From Prosthecobacter debontii (GTDB taxonomy: Bacteria > Verrucomicrobiota > Verrucomicrobiia > Verrucomicrobiales > Akkermansiaceae): a stretch of 51,719 nucleotides of DNA. The notes below the pieces were generated by a model. It worked only from the letters and a program-made list of their open reading frames with translations, searched no databases and was not told the DNA's origin. Numbering within the stretch: the stretch's first letter is position 1; each line of letters starts with the position of its first letter. A program made the position numbers and the translations under genes. The stretch covers positions 1 through 51,719 of the forward strand of contig CAMBPB010000014.1 in assembly GCA_945869465.1 (NCBI GenBank), in the 5' to 3' direction. This document shows, piece after piece, positions 24,024-32,747 of the stretch.

Positions 24024-27023
24024 ATGAATCTCCACTGTTTTTCCGCACCTTTTGTCGGCGCTCTTTGCGCCGTCTCGCTGGTTCTCACCGTCACCTCTCA
24101 AGCCCAGGATGAAGACTTGGGAACGATCGTGGACAAGGCGCTGCTGGCCATGAAGCAGGAGAAATGGAAGGAAGCGCTGGCCTTGAACACCCAGGCGGTG
24201 ACCCGCTTCGGGAAAAACGACCCGATGCTATTGTTCGGCCCGCAGTTTGGCACCATCTACTACCGCAAGGGACTCTGCGAGATGAAGCTGAAAAACTGGG
24301 ACGATGCCATGAAATCGTTCGAGATCTGTTATCGGGATTTCCCCAATGCCGGCAATCAGGGCGGTAATATTTTCCAGAAAATGGCGCTGCTCAAGTGGGG
24401 AGAAGCCGCCATGGGCGCGGAAACCTGGGAACTTGCGATCAGTCAGTTCAAGAAGTTCCTCGCGGAGCGCGACAAGACCCGCGACAAGAATTTCCCGCAG
24501 GGCGCTTTCTACGTCAACATGGCGATCTGCCACTACGAGTTGGGCAAGCTCCCCGAAGGCAACGAAAACCTTGAGATCGCCATCAAAAACAAGGAAAAAT
24601 TCCCCACTCCCGACGCCGGCATCGTCGCCGGATTCCAAGCCCTGGTCAACGGCGTCATCCTCAAGCAAAACGAACAGGCGCTGTTGGATTTCATTGAAAA
24701 AAACCGCGGCGAGCTGGTGATCGATCCCTACGCGATGCACCGCTATTCGCGGGTCTTCATGAAACTTGCCGGTGACGCCATCGGCGTGAACATGGAGCGC
24801 GCCGCGTTCGCCTTGTATCAGTTTGTGCCATCCACCGACTCCGCCATCGAGGATGCGCAGGTCCGTTTGAAATCCATGGGCCAACTCAAGACCGTCGAGG
24901 ACGGCCCGAATTTTCTGGTCCGGAAAGACATCGACGCGGACTTGACTGCGCTGGAGGCCGATCGGCGTGGCAAGAAAGCCCCGGAGATGATCAAGCTGGC
25001 CGCCACCGCCTTCCTGCACGAAAAAAACCTGCACCTTCGCGGGGCTTACACCGCCTATCAGCAGCTCGAGCTGTATTATTCGGCCGCCGAGAAGCGGGAG
25101 GACAATCTGTTCAATCTCGTCCGCACCTCCTCACTGGTCGCTCCCGGCGCGGACACCCAGCGTTATGCCGAGACGTTCCTCAAGGATTTCCCGGACTCGC
25201 CACACGTCCCGACCGTGCGCCGGATGATGCTTTCCTCGCTGTTTTACGATGGCGAGTATGCAACCTGCATCGAGGTGGCCGAACCGCTGGTCGACAAGCT
25301 CCCGAAGGACACCCCGGAGCATGACATCTGCCTGCACGTCTTGGGCGGCTCCTATTTCTACACCGGCAAATACGACAAGGCCCGGCCGCTGCTGGAACAG
25401 CACGTGACGCAGTATCCCAAGAGCCTGTTTGTGATCCCGGCAACCTATTTCCGCGCTTCCAACCTTTCACGTCTGCAATTCTGGAGCAAGGCCGCCGGAC
25501 ATCTCGACGAATTCCTCAAGGCCTATCCGGACGCATCAAACAACATCTTCCTGCCCTTCGCCCTGTACGACCGTGCCAGTTGTCACTTCGCGGAAGGTGA
25601 AATGGAGGGAGCTCTCGCAAAACTCGTGCGCGTCATCGATGAATTTCCCGACACCAATGTGCTCGAACAAGCCTACAACCTCCGAGGCAACGTCGAACAA
25701 TCCCTCGGCAACGCGGAAAAGGCGGAAAATGCCTATCTCAAAGGTTTGGAAGTCGCCGAAACCCGCCGCAATCCAATGGTCGCCGGAGAAGCCTTGTATT
25801 CCCTGGTGGCGCTGCTCGGCGAGAAAAAGGCCGGCAAGAAGGAAAATCCACGGATGAAGGACGCGGTCCCCTATGCCGACCGCTACTGGAAGGAATTCGC
25901 CCAAGACTCGCCCTACAAGAGCCGGGTCGCCGTGGCCCAGTTTCCCGCCTTCGATGCCGTCGGCCGCGGCGATGAGGCGCTTGACCGCCTGCGTGACGTT
26001 TTCTCCGAGATGGCCAAGGACCCGGAGGCCTTCGGTCTCGAAGAACTCATCAATTCCTACACCGAAGCTTATCTCGAGAAGCACACACCGGAAGAACTCA
26101 AGGAACACTATTACAACTTTCCCAAGATTGGCAGCGCCGACCGTGCCGCGCGCGCGCTGCTCCGCGTCGCCGTGATCGGGGTGTTTGAGGAGGTGGCCAA
26201 GAAATCCAAGGACGAGGCCAAAAAACGCTCCGCCCTGGCCATGATCAAAGTGCTGTTTCAGGAACTCAAAACGGATTTCGCGCTGAAGGATCTCACCAAC
26301 TTCATCCTGGTGAAGGTCGGCGACTTCCTCCGCCTCAACACCTCCACGCCCCGCGAGGCGCTGCCTTATTACGATGAGGCGCTGGGCCGTCAGGACCAAA
26401 CCAACCGCTTCGGCGCCCTGCTGGGCCGGGCCGACGTTTACGGCCGCTCCGCGGTGGCGGCGGATATCGAAAAGGCCATCGAGGACTTCAAGCGCATTTA
26501 CGCCGATTCCCAGGACAAGGTCGAGAAAGAGTTCTCGCTCTATCGGATTGTCGAGCTGCACATGGCCCGCAAGGAGCAGTCCAAGGCCGCCGCACAGGCG
26601 AACATCTATCTGGACCGCGAAAAGACCGGTTTCACCAAATACTCCGCCCAAGTGGGCTTCCTGCTTGCGAAATCCTTCGAGGAACGCGGAAACCTCAATG
26701 ATGCGATGGCCATGTACGTGAAGGTGTGGTCCACCCACATGGGCAACATCAAAGTTTCCGCGCCCGCGATGAAAACCTGGATGCAGCTCTCATGGGACCG
26801 CAACCAGCAATCCAAGGACCCGGCGAATCCCGGTGACCGGCAGGGCGCCTATCAGGGCGGGGCCAAATACATCGAACTTACCGGACGCTTCAAGGACAAG
26901 ATGGCCGACAGTGACCTTGATCTCTGGAAAGAAGTGGAAAAACTGGTAAAAACCTACGAGGCGAACCCCGACATCAAGTCGATGGCTGAAATCAAGCGCG
27001 AGAAGGAAGAAGCCAGGAATTAA
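24024..27023 (+). CDS. Large periplasmic tetratricopeptide-repeat protein
   Basis: A 999-residue exported scaffold. A signal peptide ('FVGALCAVSLVLTVTSQAQ') covers about 1-28. The rest is helical with many TPR-like pairs, for example 'GTIYYRKGLCEMKLKNWDDA' near the N-terminus, 'VLGGSYFYTGKYDKARPLLE' in the middle and 'AYNLRGNVEQSLGNAEKAEN' further on. No enzymatic motif is seen. The C-terminal part is lysine- and glutamate-rich. It lies just downstream of ExbB-ExbD-ExbD and 39 bp before a second TPR-like gene, so it is the best candidate for the periplasmic partner moved or assembled by the ExbBD motor. The start at 24024 gives the signal peptide a proper n-region. Confidence 0.9.
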   Translation: MNLHCFSAPFVGALCAVSLVLTVTSQAQDEDLGTIVDKALLAMKQEKWKEALALNTQAVTRFGKNDPMLLFGPQFGTIYYRKGLCEMKLKNWDDAMKSFEICYRDFPNAGNQGGNIFQKMALLKWGEAAMGAETWELAISQFKKFLAERDKTRDKNFPQGAFYVNMAICHYELGKLPEGNENLEIAIKNKEKFPTPDAGIVAGFQALVNGVILKQNEQALLDFIEKNRGELVIDPYAMHRYSRVFMKLAGDAIGVNMERAAFALYQFVPSTDSAIEDAQVRLKSMGQLKTVEDGPNFLVRKDIDADLTALEADRRGKKAPEMIKLAATAFLHEKNLHLRGAYTAYQQLELYYSAAEKREDNLFNLVRTSSLVAPGADTQRYAETFLKDFPDSPHVPTVRRMMLSSLFYDGEYATCIEVAEPLVDKLPKDTPEHDICLHVLGGSYFYTGKYDKARPLLEQHVTQYPKSLFVIPATYFRASNLSRLQFWSKAAGHLDEFLKAYPDASNNIFLPFALYDRASCHFAEGEMEGALAKLVRVIDEFPDTNVLEQAYNLRGNVEQSLGNAEKAENAYLKGLEVAETRRNPMVAGEALYSLVALLGEKKAGKKENPRMKDAVPYADRYWKEFAQDSPYKSRVAVAQFPAFDAVGRGDEALDRLRDVFSEMAKDPEAFGLEELINSYTEAYLEKHTPEELKEHYYNFPKIGSADRAARALLRVAVIGVFEEVAKKSKDEAKKRSALAMIKVLFQELKTDFALKDLTNFILVKVGDFLRLNTSTPREALPYYDEALGRQDQTNRFGALLGRADVYGRSAVAADIEKAIEDFKRIYADSQDKVEKEFSLYRIVELHMARKEQSKAAAQANIYLDREKTGFTKYSAQVGFLLAKSFEERGNLNDAMAMYVKVWSTHMGNIKVSAPAMKTWMQLSWDRNQQSKDPANPGDRQGAYQGGAKYIELTGRFKDKMADSDLDLWKEVEKLVKTYEANPDIKSMAEIKREKEEARN

Positions 27024-27062
27024 GGATTCACCCCAGGCGCAACCCGCAACCCGATATCTATC

Positions 27063-28100
27063 ATGAGAACCCGAATTTTCGCCGCCCTGCTTCCGGCCAT
27101 GGCCATCTCCGCCTCCGCCCAAGTCCCTACCCAGGCCCCTGCCCCTACCCAGGCCCCTGCCCCTGCCCCGACCGCATTCCAAGCCCACGCGCTGCTCGTC
27201 GAGAAAGACGGCGCCTTCAAGCAGATCTGGCTGCTCGCCGCAACGAAGGACGCGATCCGCTACCGCACGACGGAGGTGGCGATCGATGCCGTGGACGGCA
27301 AGATTGCGGACTTTGGTTCGGTGTATGTGCTCGAACCCCGCGAGTACGCCGCGGCGATGGATCTCTATCAGGCGCGGAAATACACCGAGGCCAAGGCGAA
27401 ATTCATCGCGGTGAAGGAGCGCTACAAGCCGCTTCAGCAGATGGAAAACAGCCATGCCGCCTTGGCCACGTTTTATGAAATCGAGTGCCTGCGTAAGCTG
27501 GGTGATTTGGAAGGGGTGTCCGCCGCGCTCCAGAAGTTCATCAAAGAGCCGCTCACGCGGGAAAGCCAACTCCGCCAATTCGAAGTGTATGTCTTTTGGG
27601 ACGCCGTGCGCACCAAGAGTTGGGACCGCCTGGACATCCTGGCCAAGGAGCGAGCGAACGCCCGCCTGCCCGGCGACCAACGCGCTCAGATTGCCTATTG
27701 CCACGGGCTGGCCTTGGAAGGACTGAATCGTCCCGCGGATGCTTTGTTCGCCTATGCCACCGCGATGACCGCGGACTCGGGGGCCTCCGAGGAGATCGCG
27801 CGCCAGGCGACGCTGCGGGTGCTCGCCATCCACAAGGCCGATCCGGAAGTTCAGAATGCGATCAAGGTTTGGGGCACTGACGATGAGAACAAGAATGGCA
27901 AGGGCTACACCAATCTGATCGAGGCGGCAGCGGTTGCGGCCTTGTTCGAGTTGTCGCTGGGCGCGGGAACTCCCTTGCCTGCCATCTACAAAACCTTCCT
28001 GAAATACAAAGCCGATCCCGATAGAGAGGCCAAGCTCGAAACCAAAGATGAGCCCAAGGAGGCGCCCAAGGGTGAGGCCGAGCCCAAGGCCGAGGGTTGA
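27063..28100 (+). CDS. Exported TPR-like protein with Pro-Ala-Thr repeat
   Basis: A 345-residue secreted protein. The signal peptide 'IFAALLPAMAISASAQ' is followed by a short low-complexity linker built from two exact copies of an 18-bp unit (27126-27143 and 27144-27161) coding for PTQAPA. A small beta domain with 'AIRYRTTEVAIDAVDGKIAD' precedes helical repeats ('YQARKYTEAKAKFIAVKERY', 'QIAYCHGLALEGLNRPADAL'). The tail is charged (KDEPKEAPKGEAEPK). It follows the large TPR gene by 39 bp and is probably its partner. Confidence 0.85.
   Translation: MRTRIFAALLPAMAISASAQVPTQAPAPTQAPAPAPTAFQAHALLVEKDGAFKQIWLLAATKDAIRYRTTEVAIDAVDGKIADFGSVYVLEPREYAAAMDLYQARKYTEAKAKFIAVKERYKPLQQMENSHAALATFYEIECLRKLGDLEGVSAALQKFIKEPLTRESQLRQFEVYVFWDAVRTKSWDRLDILAKERANARLPGDQRAQIAYCHGLALEGLNRPADALFAYATAMTADSGASEEIARQATLRVLAIHKADPEVQNAIKVWGTDDENKNGKGYTNLIEAAAVAALFELSLGAGTPLPAIYKTFLKYKADPDREAKLETKDEPKEAPKGEAEPKAEG
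27126..27161 (+). repeat. Two tandem 18-bp in-frame units in a coding region
   Basis: CCTACCCAGGCCCCTGCC occurs twice in tandem, followed by a partial third copy. Unit-number changes would alter linker length without shifting the frame. Confidence 0.85.
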
Positions 28101-28193
28101 AACGTTTCCTGTGAGGTGGATTTTGGCAAAGGAATCCTTTGCGCCAGAATCCCTGCGGACGGGGCTTCGGCTTTGGCGCAGCGAGCTATGGGG

Positions 28194-28222
28194 TTGACAC
28201 CTCCCGTGAAACTGCCTAGTGA
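28194..28222 (+). promoter_or_regulatory. Putative promoter of the outer-membrane barrel gene
   Basis: TTGACA (28194-28199), a 17-bp spacer, TAGTGA (28217-28222), 30 bp before the ATG. Confidence 0.65.
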
Positions 28223-28252
28223 TCCTGACGGTTCACCCTCATTTCACCCCCT

Positions 28253-29491
28253 ATGTTCCTCATTCTCAAGTCCCCCCCCCGGCAGACGTGGATCATTGCC
28301 TTGGCAGCGATCAGCCTCTGCGGATTTGCCCGTGCTCAGAATTTCACCCTGCAGGTGGCCAATCCCAACCCGCTGGGTTTGGGCAACTTCGTGCCCGGCG
28401 GTACGGATTACGATCTCGGTTTGGAAGACAATATCAAGGGGGATTTCGATTACGGGCTGGGGGTCACCACCACCTACAATTCGAATTTCTTCCTGAGCGA
28501 GACCGCTGAGGAAAGCGAGGTATTCGCCAGCATTTTGCCGTGGCTCAGTTACAGCTCCGATCCGGAAGGCGGGGCGATCGCCACCCTCACCGCAAACTAC
28601 AACCCGGCCATGCGGGTGTATCTGGAGAACTCCGATCTCAACGGATTCGACCAGACCGGTGACGCCGTGCTGAGGCTTCGAGGATCGAAAACGGACATCT
28701 CATTCTTCGGCAGATACAGCGAGCTTTCCGGAACCGACCGCCTCACGGGCGATTTTGTGGAAGGCTCCATCATGACAGGAGGAATCCGGGCTTACCGCCA
28801 GATCGCTGCGCGGACTTCGTTAAACGCCGGTTGGTCCGCCGCGATGTCCGACTATGGATCCAGCGTCAACGAAGGGGCCGAAGTTTTTACGACCTATTTC
28901 GGCGGCATGTGGGAATCGTCGCCCCGTTTGAGCTTCGGCTCCAGCATCCGCTATACCATGAGTAACTCCGATATTGCCGGGACCCGCGATGCCTGGGCGC
29001 TTCTGATGGAGGCCCGTTACCGGGTCGGTGAGAGGATCTGGCTTTCCGCTTCGGTGGGGCCGGAGTATGCGACCAACTCCGGCACCGGCGTGGATGACAG
29101 CAGTCTCTCGCTCGCCTGCTCGCTTTCAGCGCGATACGTGATCAATGAACGGTGGTCATGGACGAGTTCGATTAACACCGCGACCGTGCCCTCGCCAAGT
29201 GAGACGAACTATCAGGTGAACGAGGTCGCAATTTCCACCGCCTTGTATCGCCAGCTCTTGCGGGGAGCGATCTCGGCGGGGCTGGAGTTTCGGTTTTCGG
29301 ATTACCAGGCGGTGGGCGCGGTCGCGACTCCCCGCGATGACGAGCAATACATCAACACCTATCTCACCTATAGCAGGCCCCTATTCTCCGAACGGGTGTT
29401 TTTCGATTCCACCCTACGCTATGGGATCAACGACGGGCTTACAGACTGGTCCCAGTTCACTTTCAGTGCGGGCCTGAACGTGGTTTTCTGA
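28253..29491 (+). CDS. Outer-membrane beta-barrel protein
   Basis: A 412-residue exported protein with a signal peptide ('WIIALAAISLCGFARAQ', about 12-28). The mature part alternates polar and hydrophobic residues with frequent aromatic ends, for example 'TSLNAGWSAAMSDYGSS', 'RLSFGSSIRYTMSNSDIAG' and 'RVFFDSTLRYGIND'. It ends in Phe ('FTFSAGLNVVF'), the usual BAM-recognised barrel end. I count about 14-16 potential strands. No plug or enzyme domain is visible. It has its own promoter downstream of the ExbBD-TPR genes and could be their outer-membrane partner (inference). Confidence 0.85.
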   Translation: MFLILKSPPRQTWIIALAAISLCGFARAQNFTLQVANPNPLGLGNFVPGGTDYDLGLEDNIKGDFDYGLGVTTTYNSNFFLSETAEESEVFASILPWLSYSSDPEGGAIATLTANYNPAMRVYLENSDLNGFDQTGDAVLRLRGSKTDISFFGRYSELSGTDRLTGDFVEGSIMTGGIRAYRQIAARTSLNAGWSAAMSDYGSSVNEGAEVFTTYFGGMWESSPRLSFGSSIRYTMSNSDIAGTRDAWALLMEARYRVGERIWLSASVGPEYATNSGTGVDDSSLSLACSLSARYVINERWSWTSSINTATVPSPSETNYQVNEVAISTALYRQLLRGAISAGLEFRFSDYQAVGAVATPRDDEQYINTYLTYSRPLFSERVFFDSTLRYGINDGLTDWSQFTFSAGLNVVF

Positions 29492-29511
29492 CGTGGCGGA
29501 GGCCGCCGTTC

Positions 29512-30432
29512 TCAGCCGTCCAGAGCATGGGCGAGCCAAGTGAGCATGCGTTTGCGGAATGCGCCGTGGTCGCGGGCCAGCGAATCCCCGTGGCGGCCGG
29601 ATTTCACTTCAAACAGCGTCTTGGGCTGGTGTGCGGTTTCAAACAACTGCCGCCCGTGCGAGACGGGCACCACTTCATCCCGCGTGCCATGAACCACTAG
29701 CAACGGCACCGGGCTGAGTTTTCCCACGAAGTCCTTGGGCGCGAGTTCGTCAGTCACTAGGCTGGCTCCGAGCTGGCCGCCGACCACCCGCGCCATCGCC
29801 TGATAGGAGGCGAACGCGCCGTCGATCACCACCGCCCGCAGTCCCTTGACGGGAGCCTCCGCAAGGGCGGTCACCGACTTCGCTCCGCCAAGGCTGTGGC
29901 CATAGGAAACCAGGCGGAGGGAGTCCACGTCCGGGCGTTTGCACACATAGGCAAACGCGGCCTTCACGTCATCCACCATGCCCCGGCGGTCCACGCTGCC
30001 GGCGGATTTGCCGAAGCCACGGTAGTCATACGTGAGGACGTTGTAATCCGCCTCGGCGAGCCACATGACGAATCCGAGGTGATGGCCGATGGAGCCCGCA
30101 TTGCCGTGGGAAAACACCACGGTGCCCTTGGACTTGGGGCCTTTTGCCGGAATAAACCAGCCATGAAGCAAGGTCCCGTCCGTGGATTTAAAGGAAACGG
30201 TCTCGAACTTGAATCCCCATGCGATCGGAGTGGCGGGTTCGTCATGAGTCGGAAAATAGAACCACTGGTTGCCGCCGTCTTTTCCCAGAACGCCCTTGGC
30301 CATGCGCGACAGGTCGCCATTCGGATCGTCAAGCAGTTCGCGGAAATCGTTGGCCACCGGTGGAGTGGGGGCCGGGTCCGCAGGTGCCAGCAAGGCCAGC
30401 GCGAACCAGAGAACGGGGAGGCGAAATTCCAT
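29512..30432 (-). CDS. Exported alpha/beta-hydrolase
   Basis: Hydrolase of 306 residues with an N-terminal signal peptide ('FRLPVLWFALALLAPADPAP'). The alpha/beta fold shows 'VVFSHGNAGSIGHHLGF' (oxyanion loop), the nucleophile Ser in 'SYGHSLGGAKSVTALA', Asp in 'VVHGTRDEVVPVSHG' and His in 'SGRHGDSLARDHGAF'. The sequence fits the BEM46/YfhR-like hydrolase group of unknown substrate. The gene converges with the barrel gene and is divergent from the TolC-like gene. Confidence 0.88.
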   Translation of the reverse strand: MEFRLPVLWFALALLAPADPAPTPPVANDFRELLDDPNGDLSRMAKGVLGKDGGNQWFYFPTHDEPATPIAWGFKFETVSFKSTDGTLLHGWFIPAKGPKSKGTVVFSHGNAGSIGHHLGFVMWLAEADYNVLTYDYRGFGKSAGSVDRRGMVDDVKAAFAYVCKRPDVDSLRLVSYGHSLGGAKSVTALAEAPVKGLRAVVIDGAFASYQAMARVVGGQLGASLVTDELAPKDFVGKLSPVPLLVVHGTRDEVVPVSHGRQLFETAHQPKTLFEVKSGRHGDSLARDHGAFRKRMLTWLAHALDG

Positions 30433-30698
30433 GATGTTGAAAACAACAACGGGACGGGGATTTGTCGAGCGAAAGAGTGGCTGGGAGCCTCCCGGCGTTT
30501 GGTGAAATCGAGCGGCCACGAATTTCAGATATTCTAATCCGGGCGGAAAATGATTTGGCACATTTTTGATGCCGTGAGACTGGGTTCTGACGGAGATCGA
30601 ATCCGACGACGGGTCGATGATTCACGCGGTCGGCGACCTTGGGCTTATTAAGTCCGTTTAGCTTGCAAAATCGGGATTTTTCGCCACAACCGAGATCG

Positions 30699-32084
30699 AT
30701 GCAATCTCTTGTTGCCCTTTCCGGTTTGCTGCTGCTCACTTCCTGTGTCCTTGGTCCGCAGCCGGGACCTCCCGAAGCCGCGCTACCCGGCATCATCCGC
30801 GGAGACTCGGCACCACACGGCACATCCTTCGGCGACAAAGCGTGGCGCAAGGTCTTTACCGATCCCACACTGCGTTCGCTCATCGCGCGGGCTCTCGCCA
30901 ACAACCCGGACCTGGTCGCCGCCACCTACCGCATCGAGCAAGCCCGCGCCCGCGCCAACGCCGCAAGGGCCGACTGGTTTCCTTCCATCAATGGCTCGAC
31001 CGGGGGCTCCGCCAGTTACAAATCGAAAAACGCCGGCCAGGTCGCGCCCAATGGCGACCGCCACTCGGAATCCTACGACCTAACCGGCTTGCTAAGCTGG
31101 GAGATCGACCTCTGGGGAGGCATCCGCCGCAGCAACCAAGTCGCGCGCTCTAACCTGCTGGCGGCCGAATACCTGCGGGACGGCGTGCAGACCAGCCTCA
31201 TCGCCTCAGTCGCCTCCTCCTACGTGCAACTCAAAAATCTCGACGAACGCCTCGCCATTTCCAAACGCACCGCCGATAGCCGCCGCTCGTCGCTCGAACT
31301 GGTCACCGCGCGCCGCGACGGCGGGGTCAGCTCGGACCTCGAAGTCGGCCAGGCGGATGCCTTGTTAGGCCAGGCCTTGACCGCCATCCCGATCACCGAA
31401 CAGGCCATCGCCGCGAAGGAAAACGCAATCCGCTCGCTGCTCGGCGAATTCCCCGGCGGAGTCGCCCGGGGCGGCAGCCTCGACAAGCTCGATTCCTCGC
31501 TCACGATCCGAGGCGGGCTGCCCTCCACCCTGATGCAGCGCCGCCCGGACATCGCGGCGGCCAGCCAGGACTATCAGGCCGCCGTCGCCCAAATCGGCGT
31601 GGCCGAAGCCCTGCGCCTGCCCTCGCTTGCCCTCACCGGCAGCGGCGGTGTCATCAGCGACGATCTCGCAAACCTGCTGGAAGGAAAATCCGGCGCCTAC
31701 ACCATCGGCCCGCGCCTCGCCGGGCCGATCTTCGACGCCGGCCGCGGCAAAGCCCGCGTCGATGCCGCCAAGGCCGCTGCCGGAGAGGCGCTCGCCGCTC
31801 ACGACCGTGCCGCCAAACAAGCCTTCCGCGAAGCGGCAGACTCGATCAACGCCCACTTCAAAACCGGCCAGATCATCGCCGAGCAATCCCGACTGGTGGA
31901 TTCCAATCACAAGGTCGCCTCCGTTGCCAACGAACGCTTTCAAGGCGGCGCATCCAGCTATCTTGAAGTGCTCGACGCCGAGCGCAGCCTGTTCACTTCC
32001 GAACTTGATCTGGCCGACGCCCGCCGTGACCGCCTGCTTGCCGTCGTCGAGGCCTACCGCGCTCTGGGTGGGGGATGGAAATGA
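30699..32084 (+). CDS. Orphan outer-membrane efflux lipoprotein, TolC/NodT family
   Basis: A 461-residue channel protein. The signal peptide ends in lipobox Cys ('LSGLLLLTSCVLGPQPGPP'). Two OEP repeats are visible ('LRSLIARALANNPDLVAATY' and 'STLMQRRPDIAAASQDYQAA'), as in the NodT/OprM channels. Unlike the first OMF in this window, no fusion-protein or pump gene adjoins it, so it may serve other transporters. It resembles the other copy in length and layout but not in detailed sequence, so it is not a recent duplicate. Confidence 0.9.
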   Translation: MQSLVALSGLLLLTSCVLGPQPGPPEAALPGIIRGDSAPHGTSFGDKAWRKVFTDPTLRSLIARALANNPDLVAATYRIEQARARANAARADWFPSINGSTGGSASYKSKNAGQVAPNGDRHSESYDLTGLLSWEIDLWGGIRRSNQVARSNLLAAEYLRDGVQTSLIASVASSYVQLKNLDERLAISKRTADSRRSSLELVTARRDGGVSSDLEVGQADALLGQALTAIPITEQAIAAKENAIRSLLGEFPGGVARGGSLDKLDSSLTIRGGLPSTLMQRRPDIAAASQDYQAAVAQIGVAEALRLPSLALTGSGGVISDDLANLLEGKSGAYTIGPRLAGPIFDAGRGKARVDAAKAAAGEALAAHDRAAKQAFREAADSINAHFKTGQIIAEQSRLVDSNHKVASVANERFQGGASSYLEVLDAERSLFTSELDLADARRDRLLAVVEAYRALGGGWK

Positions 32085-32161
32085 TCTTGGAGGACCGGCG
32101 ACGCTCAAGCTGTTTTCTGTGATTACCCATCGGCTAGGTCGTTTCCGGGAGACTTGCACGC

Positions 32162-32189
32162 AAAAAGGCCCGGCGGGTGCCGAGCCTTT
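32162..32189 (-). terminator. Intrinsic terminator of the AP2-like gene
   Basis: On the minus strand: AAAGGC-T-CGGC, loop ACCC, GCCG-G-GCCTTT, then TT. It lies 53 bp beyond the AP2-like stop and could also slow transcripts from the TolC-like gene on the other strand. Confidence 0.75.
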
Positions 32190-32241
32190 GAGAGTCTGTG
32201 TCTGGCGGCGTGAGGTGCCAGAGCAAGTCGCAATAGCAGGA

Positions 32242-32547
32242 TCAAACCGCTTCGAGCAGCAGCTTGTTCGCCTTTTTGATCGTGGCGGAGCTCAGTTTGT
32301 TTTCCACCAGTTTCGATCCATCGATGATGCTCCTCAGCTCGGTAAGGGCTTTCTCGGCTGCGGCGAGGGACTGCTTGCCACCACCAAACTTCTTGTCCGG
32401 AAAATAGCGGGTGAAGGTGGTTCCGGTCTTGCTGACGCAGAGACGCCATCCTTCAAAGGCGGCAGTTTCGTAGCTGAAGCGGGTCAGGTTCTTTTTCGAT
32501 TTCAGGGGAGTCGTGGTTTTTTTCGGCGAAGTCGCTGCTTTATTCAT
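32242..32547 (-). CDS. Small basic protein with AP2-like DNA-binding fold
   Basis: A 101-residue protein, with a basic, Thr/Lys-rich N-terminal tail ('ATSPKKTTTPLKSKKN') and a core 'GWRLCVSKTGTTFTRYFPDK' followed by 'KFGGGKQSLAAAEKALTELR'. The three-strand-plus-helix layout with G-W-R and the 'FGG...AL..A' pattern resembles bacterial AP2-domain proteins. It is probably a DNA-binding protein; targets are unknown. It has its own terminator and is a single gene between two unrelated genes. Confidence 0.6.
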   Translation of the reverse strand: MNKAATSPKKTTTPLKSKKNLTRFSYETAAFEGWRLCVSKTGTTFTRYFPDKKFGGGKQSLAAAEKALTELRSIIDGSKLVENKLSSATIKKANKLLLEAV

Positions 32548-32747
32548 TGTGTTTGAGGTTGGATGTTGAGTGCACGCAGAACTTATCCGGCGCCGCGCAG
32601 GAATCCAGAAAATTTTTAAGTGCCGCTTAGCAGCGCGGCCCGTCCTCTGGCTGGATGGTCGGAATGGCACGGTTCCAGAGGATGCAAATCAACTTCGTTG
32701 TCATTCGGATGGGATCGGTGCACGCTAGCGGATCGTGTGGTGCTGGA

